DNA of 64,000 bases from Polytrichum commune (GCA_950295325.1 OX485808.1:16514527-16578526); one strand, 5' to 3'. Shown: positions 23,125 to 33,814, numbered from the stretch's first letter. The notes: generated by a model from the letters alone, not told the origin. Made by a program: numbers and translations.

Positions 23125-24104
23125 GGGTAATGAAAAAGAAGAAGCGAACTATAGTTATAGATGAACCGGTTGAGTTTGAGAGAAAGAACCTTTCGAAGTT
23201 CAAGACTTTTTAGTAAGAAAATTACCGATCCTTTTACAGTCTAACCTCGTTACTACAACACCTTCGATATTGCGACACATTTTTGCGCAACCAATTTTTT
23301 TAGTCCAAAACTCCCTCTTTTTAAGATGACTACGACACTCGACAATGAGACATTGAGAATCTCCGTTTTGTCATATCAAAGAGGTAGTTAATGTGAAAAT
23401 TCCTTCTGTCTATGTTATGTATAACTAATATACATCCATTTTCACTTGGGAATTACTTGGGAACTTCACTTATCATTGGGAACTTAATGATGATTAAGGT
23501 TACAAGTGTAGAATGGGCATGGTTAGGGTTAGAATGGCATCCTATCTAATATGTTGCCTTGTACACATGGTGATATAGTATCACTAGTATCTTGATGCTA
23601 AACGTCATGCATCATTGTTGTCTAGTTTCTTATTAGAGAGCTCTTTATATTTTGGTGTCAGTGAAATTATTAGTTTTCAAAAGTTAGAAAAGAATTTAGA
23701 TAAGATGACAGTTGCTAACTTGGGTAGGCAACACCATAGATTTTTGGACTCTCATTTCAAGAGTTCTTAAGAATATTTGCATTTGTTTGGAGTTATAAGT
23801 TATTATTTCATACCATCTATATTGCTTAAACTCGTTGTCTATATATTTTAAGCTCAGATTACTTATGTTTTCGTATTCCCTCAATAGCACGACAATTTTA
23901 TGCCATTTGTCATATTAATGAGAAGACGACACCTCAATAATACGATTTTTGTGTTTCCCAGACGTGTCATATTAAAGAGGGAGAACAATAGAGAAGTTCA
24001 TGGAATATATCTCAAGTCAATAGATCACAACATGTGACCGGTTGGCATTCAAAACACCACTAGGATCTCGACCGATTGTACATGCCCTCCTTGGACACTA
24101 GATG
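23125..24104 (+). mobile_element. hAT-like MITE split by an unclassified insert of about 750 bp
   Basis: The left half (about 23150-23235: ATGAACCGGTTGAGTTTGAG ... AAAATTACCGATCC) and right half (about 23990-24104: AGTTCATGGAATATATCTC ... CATGTGACCGGTTGGC ... AGGATCTCGACCGATT) are the two parts of one family copy. The material between (about 23236-23985) is unrelated AT-rich DNA with several CATATTAA.GAG motifs. Its termini could not be fixed. Confidence 0.55.
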
Positions 24105-24251
24105 TGGGACATGTGGATAACTTAAATGACCAAAAAAAACCTCTATATTGATTGAGATTTAACTAATTAAACTACACTTTGATTGGAATTACTACCAGAT
24201 GTTGCAATGTTTTGAAACTCAGTGTTGAGTTACACTCAAAACTTTCCGCTA

Positions 24252-24471
24252 CACTATTTATGATATTTAGTGTCACTTCATATTTTGGGAGTATGCAACG
24301 TTATAACTTCTTACAATAGGTTTTATTGTGTATCCACAAAAGAGTAAATAAGTTGAATGAACATTATATAACATAAATGACTTTTACTTGGTAAAAATCT
24401 AACTTCTTAATAAAAAGTTGTAGTGTTGTGTAACTTCAAATAACAAGTGACAATAAATACCATGAATGGTG
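24252..24471. mobile_element. Mariner/Stowaway-like MITE, 220 bp, TA target
   Basis: Ends CACTATTTATGATATTTAG and CATGAATGGTG, with TIR homology of about 40 bp including GTGTCACTT / AAGTGACAATA, flanked on both sides by TA (24250-24251, 24472-24473). Internal TTTTACTTGGTAAAAA is shared with the copy at 63652. The same length class (217-220 bp) occurs at 28884, 48303 and 63652. Confidence 0.82.
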
Positions 24472-25180
24472 TAGCCTAATAGTATTCAACCATGTCATAA
24501 AGTTTTGGGGGGTAAGGGTTCACAACACATAAGGTAGAAGCACCCAAATTCAACAACATTTTTTCTCCAAGGCAAGCAACCAACTTCAACAAGAACACTA
24601 AATGTATTATTCTAAGGATTGCAAACACAACTCATTGGTTATTAAAGTTAAAATGTCAATGATCAACACTGTCCATTTTGAGGGGGCCTATGTCACTTGG
24701 ATGGGTCAAGTGAGGTTCATGAGGTTCATGGATCAACCTAACATAGTCAACATTAAGAATAGCGAGATTGGAGTGCTTTCAGAATTGTTTAAACATGAGC
24801 TTTATTCTCAAGAAGAGATTCAAAATATCATTGACAATCATTAATGTAAAATGAAAATTCCATTGTATTTTTTTAATGTCAATATTTTTTGTTGAATGAT
24901 ATAGTCATCAAGCCAATGTCCATCACATGCCATCACTAGTTAAGTAACATTTATTTATTTATTTATTCTTCTCCAACGTAGAAAGTAGGCAATGCCAAAT
25001 CCTTTACGCTTGTTTCCAACCCTCCTTTGTATGAGCATCACAAATGCTCATCTTCTACCTACAAAAGTCCCTTCCACCCCACAAGCTTTCTCAAGCCCAT
25101 AGAGCAAGTGTAGCAAGGGATTCACGCAACTGAAGTGGCCCAAGCTACTATTCATGTTCCAAACTTTGCAAGTATTTTAT
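24472..25180. other. No gene recognised
   Basis: An 80-codon frame at 24602-24844 begins just after the MITE. It has no recognisable domain and no supporting neighbour, so it is not called as a gene. Confidence 0.4.
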
Positions 25181-25186
25181 AGGATG

Positions 25187-25281
25187 GGGCGAACCAACCT
25201 GTACATTGGTTCCTTGGAGGCAAGGGTTTAGACATCCAACAAGGAACGAGTCGTGGAACGAGTGTATGGGTTGGTTCACCC
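25187..25281. mobile_element. Short TIR element, 95 bp (GGGYGAACCAACC ends)
   Basis: Left GGGCGAACCAACCTGTACA and right TGTATGGGTTGGTTCACCC are inverse of each other over 19 bp. A second copy lies at 33071-33153. The shared centre is AGGCAAGGGTTTAG.CATCC. No coding capacity. Confidence 0.75.
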
Positions 25282-25524
25282 AAATGGAATTTTATGTGTG
25301 AAACCGAGGGAAAATCAGCTCTGGGTATATTTTTCCAATCATAAAAAAATAAAGGAGAGTTTTAGTAGGTATTGATAGTCAACATTGCTACTTTTTTTTT
25401 TTAAACAAACATCCAAATTTGAATTAAGAATGTTACATTGCACATAATAATACCTAGTGTATGAAGTCTAACTAGCAAATTCACATGGCATGAACCATGG
25501 TTGTGAGCTAGATCATGTAAGTTA

Positions 25525-25803
25525 GGGCCACTTCACACTTTGGAGTGCCATGGTCTCCTGGTTTTGTGTTAGGCCTACCTCCAAAAAGTGGTTTTTAAAA
25601 ATAATCTAAGTGACCATCAAACGTGATCCATTTGATGCCATGTACGAACCCATGCAAACTTTACACCCATCTTGCATTCACATACTCCATTGGTCCCTCA
25701 AGCGTAGTGGGAAGCGAACTTGAACCGGCTCTACCTTTTCCACCAACGAGAGTGCTTGAAGTGTAATGGTCACGGGCTCTCAGTCTTGTGTGTGAAGTGG
25801 CCC
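25525..25803. mobile_element. Tourist-like (PIF/Harbinger) MITE, TTA target, copy 1
   Basis: Ends GGGCCACTTCACAC and GTGTGTGAAGTGGCCC, flanked by TTA on both sides (25522-25524, 25804-25806). The TTA/TAA target and GGG.. termini fit PIF/Harbinger. At 279 bp it is shorter than the 478-489-bp relatives at 41188 and 45959, with a deletion near the left end. Confidence 0.82.
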
Positions 25804-27670
25804 TTAAATACCCATTTTTTTTCTTTTATATTTCTTTTTCAGACAAAAGGCTAAAAAAGCCAATGCCAAATGCATTAAGAACGTTAAAATACATGGTTTA
25901 ACGTGGCATTCAAATTAGTGTGGCATTTTAATTAAGGTGATCTTTATAACTTGTCATGTAGCATCAAGTATCATATGACATCTTCTCTAGTTGTCACCCA
26001 ACGATTGCAAGACAATTAATTGAGATGATAAATAGTGTGGGCCACATTGAATTAGACGTTTAACGTAGCCAATTATATATGAACGCTAACATGGGGAAGT
26101 AGCCCGCATGCAAGAGGCTCATTGTTTATGCTTGCTCCCACATGAGCCGGCTGATATATCTATCTCTCAGATTGGTTATCATCGTTCCATTCAAATGCCT
26201 TGGTAGTCATAACCAATGTCACGCGGGTATCTTGGTCCAATCCCGGGTATCAATAAGGGTATGTGTGTGTATCTAATCCTTCCGTATCCATATGGATTGT
26301 CACTTGGTATTTGCACATATGTCATTCTAAAATTGCATGGTACCACTTTTATATGTACATTCTTATGCTAAGAATTTGTGTCATCTATTAAGTTACGTTG
26401 AGACCCCTTCTAGCATGAAGTTTCCTTCTAGAGCAAATGTGACCCCGGGATTAGCATAAGAGAGCCCGAAATTAGTTCGGTGAGATTAAGTTGGAATGAA
26501 TCAACCATAATCTTATAGGGTCATTTTAGGGTTGTGTTTTTCTTTTTTCTTTTTTTTTCAAAGAACTCCCCCTCTCCCCTCCCCCTCCTCCTCTACACGA
26601 ATGACACAAATTCTAATCCTGCACTCTTGGACATTTTACAAGTATTTTCAATACTAGGACCCATCATGTATCAGACATTAAGTTTTTGGTAATACCCTTA
26701 CCCACTAGTATATGAACATGATAACCAATATTGGGACACATGCCCAACATTGGTTGTCACGAAGCCATCACCCTAATGATTGGACTAATGGATCCATGTA
26801 AACAAATTCATCATGGATGCAAGAGTTACTATCAAAACAGAGTCCCTATATAAACGAAAGACCAATTCATTCCCACGAGACTAATTTGGAAACCACACTG
26901 CCATTTTTGAATTTGAAGCTTCCGAAACTATGTTCTAACGGTTGAGTCTATGTAGATGCCAAGTATCCTTCGGCCATCGCCTCTAGCAAAGTACGCCTAC
27001 TGAGAGAATGATCAAAACAACAATAAACAGAAACAAAATAGAGTAAACACTGGGGGTTGACTCCCGATGTGAATTTGAGCTCGTTGGGCCTATCGCGTTC
27101 GAGAGCGGGAGCGGTTGAATAGTATTAGTTTATTTAAACAGTTATGGAAACACGACAACATCAAAGGGGGCTGGTGACGTGTGGAACTAACTTATACCCA
27201 GCAGTAGTGTACGAACCCAATCAACGTGCCGGGAGGCACAATTTGTGAAAAAGTGTAGGCGAGCTGAAATTGGAATCCATGCTTTACAGTTACAATTTCA
27301 GTCTGGGAGGGAGTCACGTGTGTGGGAGGAGGAGAAATTAACAATGAGAGGAAGTAGAAGAGGAAGATGATGTACTTTGGGGTGTAAGTACAAGAAGCAA
27401 GCAGGAGGCAAAGGACTATGACAATATATATAACCCCACATGTGAACGGAACGCTAGCTGAAGACTGTGCTTGTGGATGCATGGGCCCCTCCCATGCGCC
27501 TTTGAACCTTAAGTACACTTAATTACCCACCCCACAAAGCCATTTCACTTCGGCCCGGCTTTAGTAACTAAGTGTCGAATCCCGTCTTAGGGACTAAGTC
27601 ACAAGCAAGCTATCGAGGATTCGCGATTTCATAGTTTCATCGGTACTATGACGTTCATTGTTTTGTAGGA
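25804..27670. other. No gene recognised
   Basis: Repetitive AT-rich DNA with a poly-pyrimidine tract (about 26540-26595). No domain-bearing frame. The 108-codon minus frame at 27192-27518 has a hydrophobic stretch but no recognised family. Confidence 0.4.
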
Positions 27671-28110
27671 AAACCTACATTGATTATCCCATTTAGTGCG
27701 TGTGGTACTAATTTTCGAAACATACGGACTACTTTGACAACACTTCGTAGGGAGGGTTGGAATTTCTACTAAGTGATACTAAATTCACGAACACGTGTTC
27801 ATTTACCATACATTTCAAGAAGATTGGTACATGTTCTAAGGTGCTTTAAAGCTTGAGATACGACTCTGAGAATCGTTCTTGATGGTGTAGCGGTAGTAAT
27901 GACTTTGAGTGTTATAAAAATGGTATGGTAGCATTGGTACTCATCAGAACCTGGCAAAAACAATAACAAAAAACACTTTGGGCTCTCAAAACCGTAGATC
28001 TTCTTGTGGCACTAATTTTAGATCATATGAAAATTTAGTACCAACTCCACTAATTTCCCGCACACACGCTATTAGCCAACCCTCACTAAATGGGGTAATC
28101 AATGTAGTTT
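27671..28110. mobile_element. TIR element, 440 bp (AAACCTACATTGATTA ends)
   Basis: AAACCTACATTGATTATCCC plus ATTTAGTG at the left is the inverse of CACTAAATGGGGTAATCAAT plus GTAGTTT at the right (27 bp, few mismatches). No coding sequence inside. No clear target duplication, so the superfamily is unknown. Confidence 0.7.
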
Positions 28111-28777
28111 GACCCATGCCGTCCTAGTCCATTGCACCCTTGGTCCCCCATTTTTGTGGACCGGTGGGTAAACAGTGAAGAATGGTTGGGTGACGGCCAC
28201 TATCACATGCATGTTGTCCGTCATTGTATAATAGACGTACCATGGATGAGTTGATGTGAGTAAATGTACCTAGTCTATATAATGCCTTGTATGAGGTACA
28301 AAGGTTGTGTGTTCCAATGGTATGATTTATAGTCCTATTCTCAACGGTTTAGAATCCGTGTGAGTTCTACCGGAATTGCGGGGTCTTATCATTGATTCTT
28401 TTATGCTAGATGTAACTAATGTCTTTAAATATTGGTTTGCAATCTACTATCGTAAAAGATTATAAAAACATTAGAGTGTAAGAGAACCAATGGCAAGACC
28501 ATGTGATACTTGAGCATGTTGCAACAATACTCCTATATAAGTTAATATTTAGTTCAGCATGCTCTCCAAATGATAACCTGCAAAACATTGGCATAACATT
28601 CTAAGTATGTTTGTTGATAAAGGTGACACCTAAAGAAACAATACACCTATATGGTGTCCAAATTTACATGGACATCATATTAAGAGAGAGATATGGTGGC
28701 AACCATGGGTTGGTATGAATGAGAGCGTGCATGAAAGACACTTACACCCTTCAGGCATACACATTTGGTTCACATCA
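28111..28777. other. No gene recognised
   Basis: No reading frame, RNA gene or element ends could be supported here. Confidence 0.35.
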
Positions 28778-29146
28778 CTACAAGGATCACATCGTCTTGC
28801 CACTACTTCTCTTGGACTATTTTTTTAAGAATAAATTACGCTAGCATTTTAAATCCATGTTCATAGATCTCAAAAACCAAACACACCGTTTATGGTATTT
28901 AGTGTTATTTAACAATTGGAATTAAGCACAATTATAACTTCCTACTACATATTTGTTTTTTACCAGGAAAGATTAAATACGTTGTCTGGACACTATACAA
29001 GATAGATGACTTTACTTGGTCAAAATTAACATTTTCCACAACATTTTTTTAATAGCATTGCATCACTTTGAACAGTAAGTGATGCTAAATTCCATAAATG
29101 GTGTAGTGGAAGAGAAGCGGTGGTAGGATCCCGCATTTCTAGTAGT
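28778..29146. mobile_element. CACTA-like MITE carrying a mariner-like MITE
   Basis: Left end CACTACAAGGATCAC; right end GGATCCCGCATTTCTAGTAGTG (read in two parts). CACTACAAG termini are typical of CACTA elements. The element holds the 220-bp mariner-like copy at 28884-29103. A 3-bp duplication is only approximate (CAT / CAC). Confidence 0.55.
28884..29103. mobile_element. Mariner/Stowaway-like MITE, 220 bp
   Basis: Ends CACCGTTTATGGTATTTAG and CCATAAATGGTG. The right flank is TA, and the left flank is CA, probably mutated. It shares internal sequence and length with the copies at 24252, 48303 and 63652. Confidence 0.78.
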
Positions 29147-29209
29147 GCACTTAAGCATAAGATGAGTTTACAAAGTTCAACTATGGGCCATGTACTATTC
29201 TCTTCTATG

Positions 29210-29610
29210 AGGGGTGGTTTCTCTTAGACAAAACTATGGGATTGATCCTTCTTTGAGAAAACCCTTCTAATAAGTGCTTGTTAATTCGTCATGCATTGGA
29301 GCCTATTTTGAAAGTTAGGTGAAACTTTTGGGACTTCTTCCTTTCATCTCAAAAACTAAGAGTAATTTAGGATCTAAAATAGGGTATGAGCATGGGACAT
29401 GCTGTCCTAAATCCCACATCGACCTATGCAAGGCTAACTTGGCCCGCCCGTTCTAGTAGAACAAGCTAGAAAGCAAGTTTTTAATAGCCCAAAACCACCC
29501 TTTCTATATAATAATTAAAGCATTAAGAAAACTTGGGTGACATGAGAAAAGTTTTCAATTCACATGAACTCAAGGTTTGGAACTAAGCCCATGGTTTCAT
29601 CTGCTTTATT
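29210..29610 (+). repeat. Dispersed repeat, inverse partner at 52070-52450
   Basis: Blocks GGGATTGATC, CATGGGACATG.TGTCCTAA, TGCAAGGCTA and AAGCCCATGGTTTCATCTGC are found inverted at 52070-52450 (GCAGATGAAACCATGG and others). Some blocks could come from an LTR end, but that is not shown. Confidence 0.6.
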
Positions 29611-29705
29611 TTACAAATAACTCTACTTTTTAGATTAAATTCACCTCATATTCTCACTATTTTCTTTACTTCATGATACGTTCACTTCTCTAACATGGCA
29701 AGTAA

Positions 29706-29857
29706 CACTACAAGAATAGTGGGTTCTAGAACACAATTCCCATTCGACACGAACGCTCATTCTCATAGATTGGACTCGACACTTGTAAAATGAGGTCATA
29801 TCTGGTCACTTGTGTTGAATGGGAAGTGTGCTCTAGGACCCACATTTCCTAGTAGTG
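29706..29857. mobile_element. CACTA-type MITE, 152 bp, TAA target duplication
   Basis: The ends CACTACAAGAATAGTGGGTT and, inverted, GGACCCACATTTCCTAGTAG plus TG form about 45-bp imperfect TIRs (also CCCATTCGACAC / GTGTTGAATGGG). TAA flanks both sides. CACTACAAGA ends with a 3-bp duplication are characteristic of the CACTA superfamily. Confidence 0.78.
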
Positions 29858-29894
29858 TAATAACTTAGCCTCATCATATCTTATAAGTTGGCAA

Positions 29895-30072
29895 CATTGT
29901 CCGGGGAATTTTTTTTGGCATAATCAATCAAAGTCCTAGTGCTTCCAAGTCCAACAAGTTAAATGTTGCGATCATTCGGTTTTTCTTTTATAAGTTGAGG
30001 TGTAATTTTCATGGGGTCTTGAACTTCAACCGTCTCAACTGTAAGTAAGCGGTTCGTTCTCCCCGTTCATTG
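29895..30072 (-). mobile_element. hAT-like MITE, 178 bp, internally deleted
   Basis: Starts CATTGTCCGGGGAATTTT and ends GTTCTCCCCGTTCATTG. Flanking octamers GTTGGCAA and CATGGCAA match at 6 of 8. It provides an unoccupied version (GTAAGTAAGCGGTTCG) of the site that holds a mariner-like MITE in the copies at 48119 and 63451. Confidence 0.72.
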
Positions 30073-30443
30073 CATGGCAATAGGTTGAGTTGGAGGAACA
30101 TAGATTTGTAGCTTAGTTAAGGTTACTAGAGTAGAGGTGTTAATAACCGATCATTGGAGAGATTTTGCACCAAATTTGGAGAAGTATAAGGCCGTCCAAA
30201 TTTTCCTCATGCAAGATGATAGAAATTAGGAGGGTTACAAACTTTTGGTAATTCTATTTCTTGAATTGAAATCACTTGTGAATTTATGAAGCCAACAATT
30301 GGTTCGAGTACATTACTAATGTTTAGAGTCTGCCATAACCGTTCATTTTGAGATGAATTCCTCCTCACTTTAGCACTCAAAACCAGGGACATGTGTCATG
30401 ACACTATCGAGTCCCTGGTGATACCATAACCGAAGTTGGAGAC

Positions 30444-30572
30444 CTAGGGTTAGTTTCCATGTAGGTTGCTTCGCCCGCCAAATTCTAGTGGAAACATAGA
30501 TTCCATCTGGTGGCATCTACAATTCCACTAGAATTTGGCAAGCGAAGCAGCCTACATGAAACCAACCCTTAG
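30444..30572. repeat. Foldback with 50-bp arms and 29-bp loop
   Basis: The left arm (30444-30493, starting CTAGGGTTAGTTTCCATGTA) and right arm (30523-30572, ending AACCAACCCTTAG) pair over about 50 bp with few mismatches. The arms contain TTCCACTAGAATTTGGC. It could be a MITE or a hairpin RNA source, and the sequence alone does not decide. Confidence 0.82.
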
Positions 30573-30712
30573 AAAATGTGAAACGTAGAACCTTCTTTTA
30601 ACCACCTACAATTTTTTTTTACTAAAATCAGTTCTAACTTGATCAAACACATGGCACCCTGTAGATTTCCGATGGGATCTTGATTAGGATTAGGTGGTTC
30701 TACTCTACTACA

Positions 30713-30983
30713 CCCCAGGCTAGATCACATCTTCATTCAGTTGGGCCCCGCCCCCCTCCCACGCCTCCTTCACTGCCCGGTCTTTCTGCCCGCACCTGCG
30801 CGGGAACTCTTCCCCGTTGGGAACCAATGTGATAATACCCGGGTTCCTATCGTCACATTGGTTCCCAACGAGGAGGAGTTCCCACGCAGGTGCGGGCAGG
30901 AAGACCGGGCAGTGAAGAAAGCGCGGGAGGGGGGAGGGGGGAGGGCGGAGCCCACCCGAATGAAGATGTGATCTAGGCCGGGG
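30713..30983. repeat. GC-rich 271-bp near-perfect palindrome
   Basis: Outer CTAGATCACATCTTCATTC pairs with GAATGAAGATGTGATCTAG, the middle CACTGCCCGGTCTT..TGCCC pairs with GGGCAGGAAGACCGGGCAGTG, and inner TTGGGAACCAATGTGA pairs with TCACATTGGTTCCCAA. The loop is only about 15 bases. GC content is far above the surroundings. Frames inside on both strands are mirror products of the palindrome, not genes. Confidence 0.88.
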
Positions 30984-31239
30984 CCTCTACTACCTAGCCT
31001 AGTATGGGGAAAGCTGTAACTAAGGCTAATAATTATGATAAGGGTCGACGGCCGATGAGATGATCATAAAGGAGGATGTGTATGTCCTTGTGCGACGAAG
31101 CTCCTCCTAGGCTTGCGCAAGAATATTAGAGGGTTTTAACTTATATGGCCGCCAACCTCCCTTTGTCAGCCTAAAGCCAACAATCTGGTACCCAACCTGG
31201 CCGATTTTCACAGGCTGAGGCGAGGAGAGCGCCATTCCA

Positions 31240-31264
31240 ATAGATTATATATATATATATATAA
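31240..31264. repeat. (TA)n microsatellite
   Basis: About ten TA units followed by AAATATA, between the palindrome and the next mariner-like element. Confidence 0.85.
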
Positions 31265-31382
31265 ATATACCCACTTCACCTATCCTTGAGATTGGCGACT
31301 ACTCTCCCATGTACCCGCTACACCCAACAGCCTTTCCCCCATCAAAGTCTGGGCATATGAAACGCCGCTTACAGTAGACTTA

Positions 31383-32339
31383 CCACTGATGAGCACTGTC
31401 TTTGGTGTCACCCATTCTATTGGTGTCTTGCTCAATACCCAATCGTAAACCCCCCGCGTCATGTCACCAACACTAAATATAAACCTCACATTCTCTGCCA
31501 TTCCTTGTGAAAAAAAAAGTTAAAAAAATAAAAAAATCGGGTGTTGTAGATTTACAATGTTACAGTTTGGGTTGCTTTACACCTAGAGGCCGGGCCAATT
31601 CGTTGTGTAACAGGCTTGAAATCTTCACTTGTGATTGGCCAAAAGGCTGAAATCGGTCCCAACCCCTTTACACCTAGAGGCCGGGCCGATTTGGTGGTAT
31701 GAAATTTTTTATCAGAAAATGCTTGGGTATGACACGGCCCGAGCTTGTTGAATTGGGTGCACCCAAAATGGAGGGCCAATTCTTGGCCTCGGGACCAATG
31801 TCACATTTCAATAAAATACAAATAATAAAATATGATTTTTTCAACGAACTATTTCCATTGGATTATGTGGAAATATGAACGACTCTATGCTAGATTATGC
31901 TAGGTCCGTTGGATTATGCTAGATTTATTGAATCAGCCTAGCTTCTTGGCCCTAAGGCCTTTACATGTGGAAAAATTGGCCCCCATTATGATATTATTAT
32001 AATGTGTAGTTGAGGCCGGCCTCCAACCCAAAAAGGGCTGAAATTTCATGCAATCGGTCTCAAGGGGAATTGGCCCAACCTCTAGGTGTAAAACGGCCCT
32101 TATTGTCACGTACTAAGTGGGTTCTCGTCCAAATTTTAATTATTCATGACAATATTTCATTACAGAAGTGCCAGGATGCATAACATACCAAATTGTGTTT
32201 CAATAACTGGCGTGGATTTCATCCAGCATTCAATCATCCATGACAATCATCCATGTGAACTTATTCATAAGAAGTGTCATTAGAGAAATTACCACAACGG
32301 CATAAAATACCATATGACACTAAATACAATATGTTATTG
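31383..32339. mobile_element. Mariner-like element of the 400-bp class, interrupted
   Basis: Homologous to 45254-45653: GTCTTGCTCAATACC, GTAGATTTACAATGTT, CATGACAATA, ATACCATATGACACTAAATA. The right end is followed by TA (32340-32341). The left end is degraded. A 531-bp TIR element (31569-32099) sits inside, after the shared AATGTT. Confidence 0.65.
31569..32099. mobile_element. Nested TIR element, 531 bp (TTTACACCTAGAGG ends)
   Basis: Left GGGTTGCTTTACACCTAGAG and right CTCTAGGTGTAAAACGGCCC are inverse of each other. The repeat continues inward (GGCCGGGCCAATTC / GAATTGGCCCAACC). A further direct copy of the terminal block occurs at about 31669-31692. Flanks TTT and TTA could be a 3-bp duplication, suggesting PIF/Harbinger, with low certainty. 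Confidence 0.72.
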
Positions 32340-32341
32340 TA

Positions 32342-32854
32342 GTTGTAATACGTTTGTAGTGGTTGTAGTCTAAAATGTGGGTGATCCCGGGGATGCATGG
32401 TCACCATGGTCTCGGTGTAGTCGTGTCATATGATGAATCCATCTCACACTATATGAATTAGCTACATTGAATAGTCCTATTAGTACGGGTGAATAATTAA
32501 TGTGGGCCGCACTAATTACCTTCCTACCAAGGCAAAATTGCCCTGGTATTGCTATGGGTTTGAAAGGTATTGACCCAATTAATAACTTGCACACACAAAG
32601 ATTCTCTCACCTTTACACACCCACCAAACATCAATGCTTGATTGGTTTTACAGTTTACATATCTACATGTAAGTTGTTTGAGACCATTATCCTTCAAGTT
32701 CATTATTGATAAGATGCATTCACCTATATGCCAAACTGGCATTATTATAACCACAAACATATTGGGTGTTTTTACTAGACCCCCTCTACCAAGGTCATAC
32801 ATAGTTGTAGGGGCCCTGCTCAAAGAGGTGGGTGTCGAGCCCTAGTTGAAGAAA
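32342..32854. other. No gene recognised
   Basis: Overlapping short frames on both strands lack domains. No element boundary seen. Confidence 0.35.
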
Positions 32855-33000
32855 GGGAATTACCATATGCGAGCATGCCTCTTGTTCATCCAACAGATTG
32901 GCCATGAAATAGTATGTACATGAAGCAGCAAAAACCCTACAGAGGGTCAAGTTTTGATGTTGGATGGATGAGAGATACGCTCATATAAGATAATTTTCTC
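32855..33000. mobile_element. MITE with GAGCATGCCTCT...ATCCAACA ends, copy 2
   Basis: TACCATATGCGAGCATGCCT ... TTCATCCAACA is the inverse of TGTTGGATGGATGAGAGATA plus CGCTCATATAAGATAA. It is related to 20741-20985. Confidence 0.65.
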
Positions 33001-33053
33001 TCTCTCTCCACTTGTACGTAGGTTGAAATTCCATTCCATTCTTTTAGGGGAGT

Positions 33054-33067
33054 GGGGGGGGGGGGGG
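33054..33067. repeat. G14 homopolymer
   Basis: Fourteen G, directly left of the short TIR element at 33071. Confidence 0.85.
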
Positions 33068-33070
33068 TTG

Positions 33071-33153
33071 GGGTGAACCAACCCGTACACTAATTCCTAG
33101 GAGGCAAGGGTTTAGGCATCCAACAAGGAATGAGTGTATGGGTTGGTTTGCCC
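33071..33153. mobile_element. Short TIR element (GGGYGAACCAACC ends), copy 2
   Basis: Left GGGTGAACCAACCCGTACA, right TGTATGGGTTGGTTTGCCC. It matches the copy at 25187, including AGGCAAGGGTTTAGGCATCC in the centre, with a short deletion. Confidence 0.75.
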
Positions 33154-33174
33154 AAATCGGCGGGGGGGGGGGGG

Positions 33175-33804
33175 GTGTTCAAGATTGAAGTCTTCCATGC
33201 CCTTCAAACACGATCTAGCCCTTCAAAATACACCTCTCTCAAAACATCCCTTCAAAACGCAACCCCAAATTGAAAATGAAGACGTCACTTGAAGTCCTCA
33301 ATATAATTTGCCCACCACAGGAACCAACAAGCGTAGGGCATTACCACTACAAGAATTGTAGTTAGATGGTTGATTTCTTAAATTTTTCACATTGTACAAG
33401 AAGCATGTACCATATAATTCATGCACAAGTTTAATACAAGTTTAATATTTCATTTCTATATTCTTAGATTGACGTCTTGGAAGCAAGTACCATATAATTC
33501 ATGCACAAGTATTATATGAGTTTGGTATTTCATTTCTATATTCTTAGATTGACGTCTTGGAAGCATGTACCATATAATTCCTGGACAAGTTTAATATGAG
33601 TTTTGTATTTCATTTCTATATTCTTAGACTGACATCTTGGAAGCATGTACCATATAATTCCTGGACAAGATTAATATGAGTTTTGTATTTCATTTCCATA
33701 TTCTTAGATTGACGTCTTGGACTTGAACCAACCCTTCAACTGGAGGGCTCAGATTTGAGAGCCCTTCAAAATGAAACTCATACGAGGGCTTCAATCTTGA
33801 ACAC
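33175..33804. mobile_element. 630-bp TIR element with an internal 80-bp minisatellite
   Basis: GTGTTCAAGATTGAAGTC at the left is the inverse of GGCTTCAATCTTGAACAC at the right (one mismatch in 18). Subterminal blocks CCCTTCAAA recur inverted or direct near both ends. It holds four tandem 80-bp units (33401-33720). G tracts (33162-33175 and 33815-33831) lie just outside both ends in the same orientation. No transposase frame. The superfamily is unknown. Confidence 0.7.
33401..33720. repeat. 80-bp tandem repeat, exactly 4 units
   Basis: Units start at 33401, 33481, 33561 and 33641 and read AAGCATGTACCATATAATTC ... TATTTCATTTCTATATTCTT AGATTGACGTCTTGG. All are exactly 80 bp and differ by a few substitutions only. 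The unit has no open frame of note. Confidence 0.95.
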
Positions 33805-33814
33805 TTGAGAGGCC

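Noticed and set aside
24602-24844. 80-codon frame after a MITE
   Set aside because: No recognisable domain, no splice partners or promoter, and surrounded by repeats.
27192-27518. 108-codon minus frame with a hydrophobic stretch
   Set aside because: The hydrophobic run comes from pyrimidine-rich low-complexity sequence, and no family is recognised.
30741-30971. Opposed frames of 61-76 codons in GC-rich DNA
   Set aside because: They mirror each other because the region is a palindrome, and no domain is present.
33401-33720. Possible CRISPR-like array
   Set aside because: The 80-bp units are contiguous with no variable spacers, and the DNA is plant nuclear.
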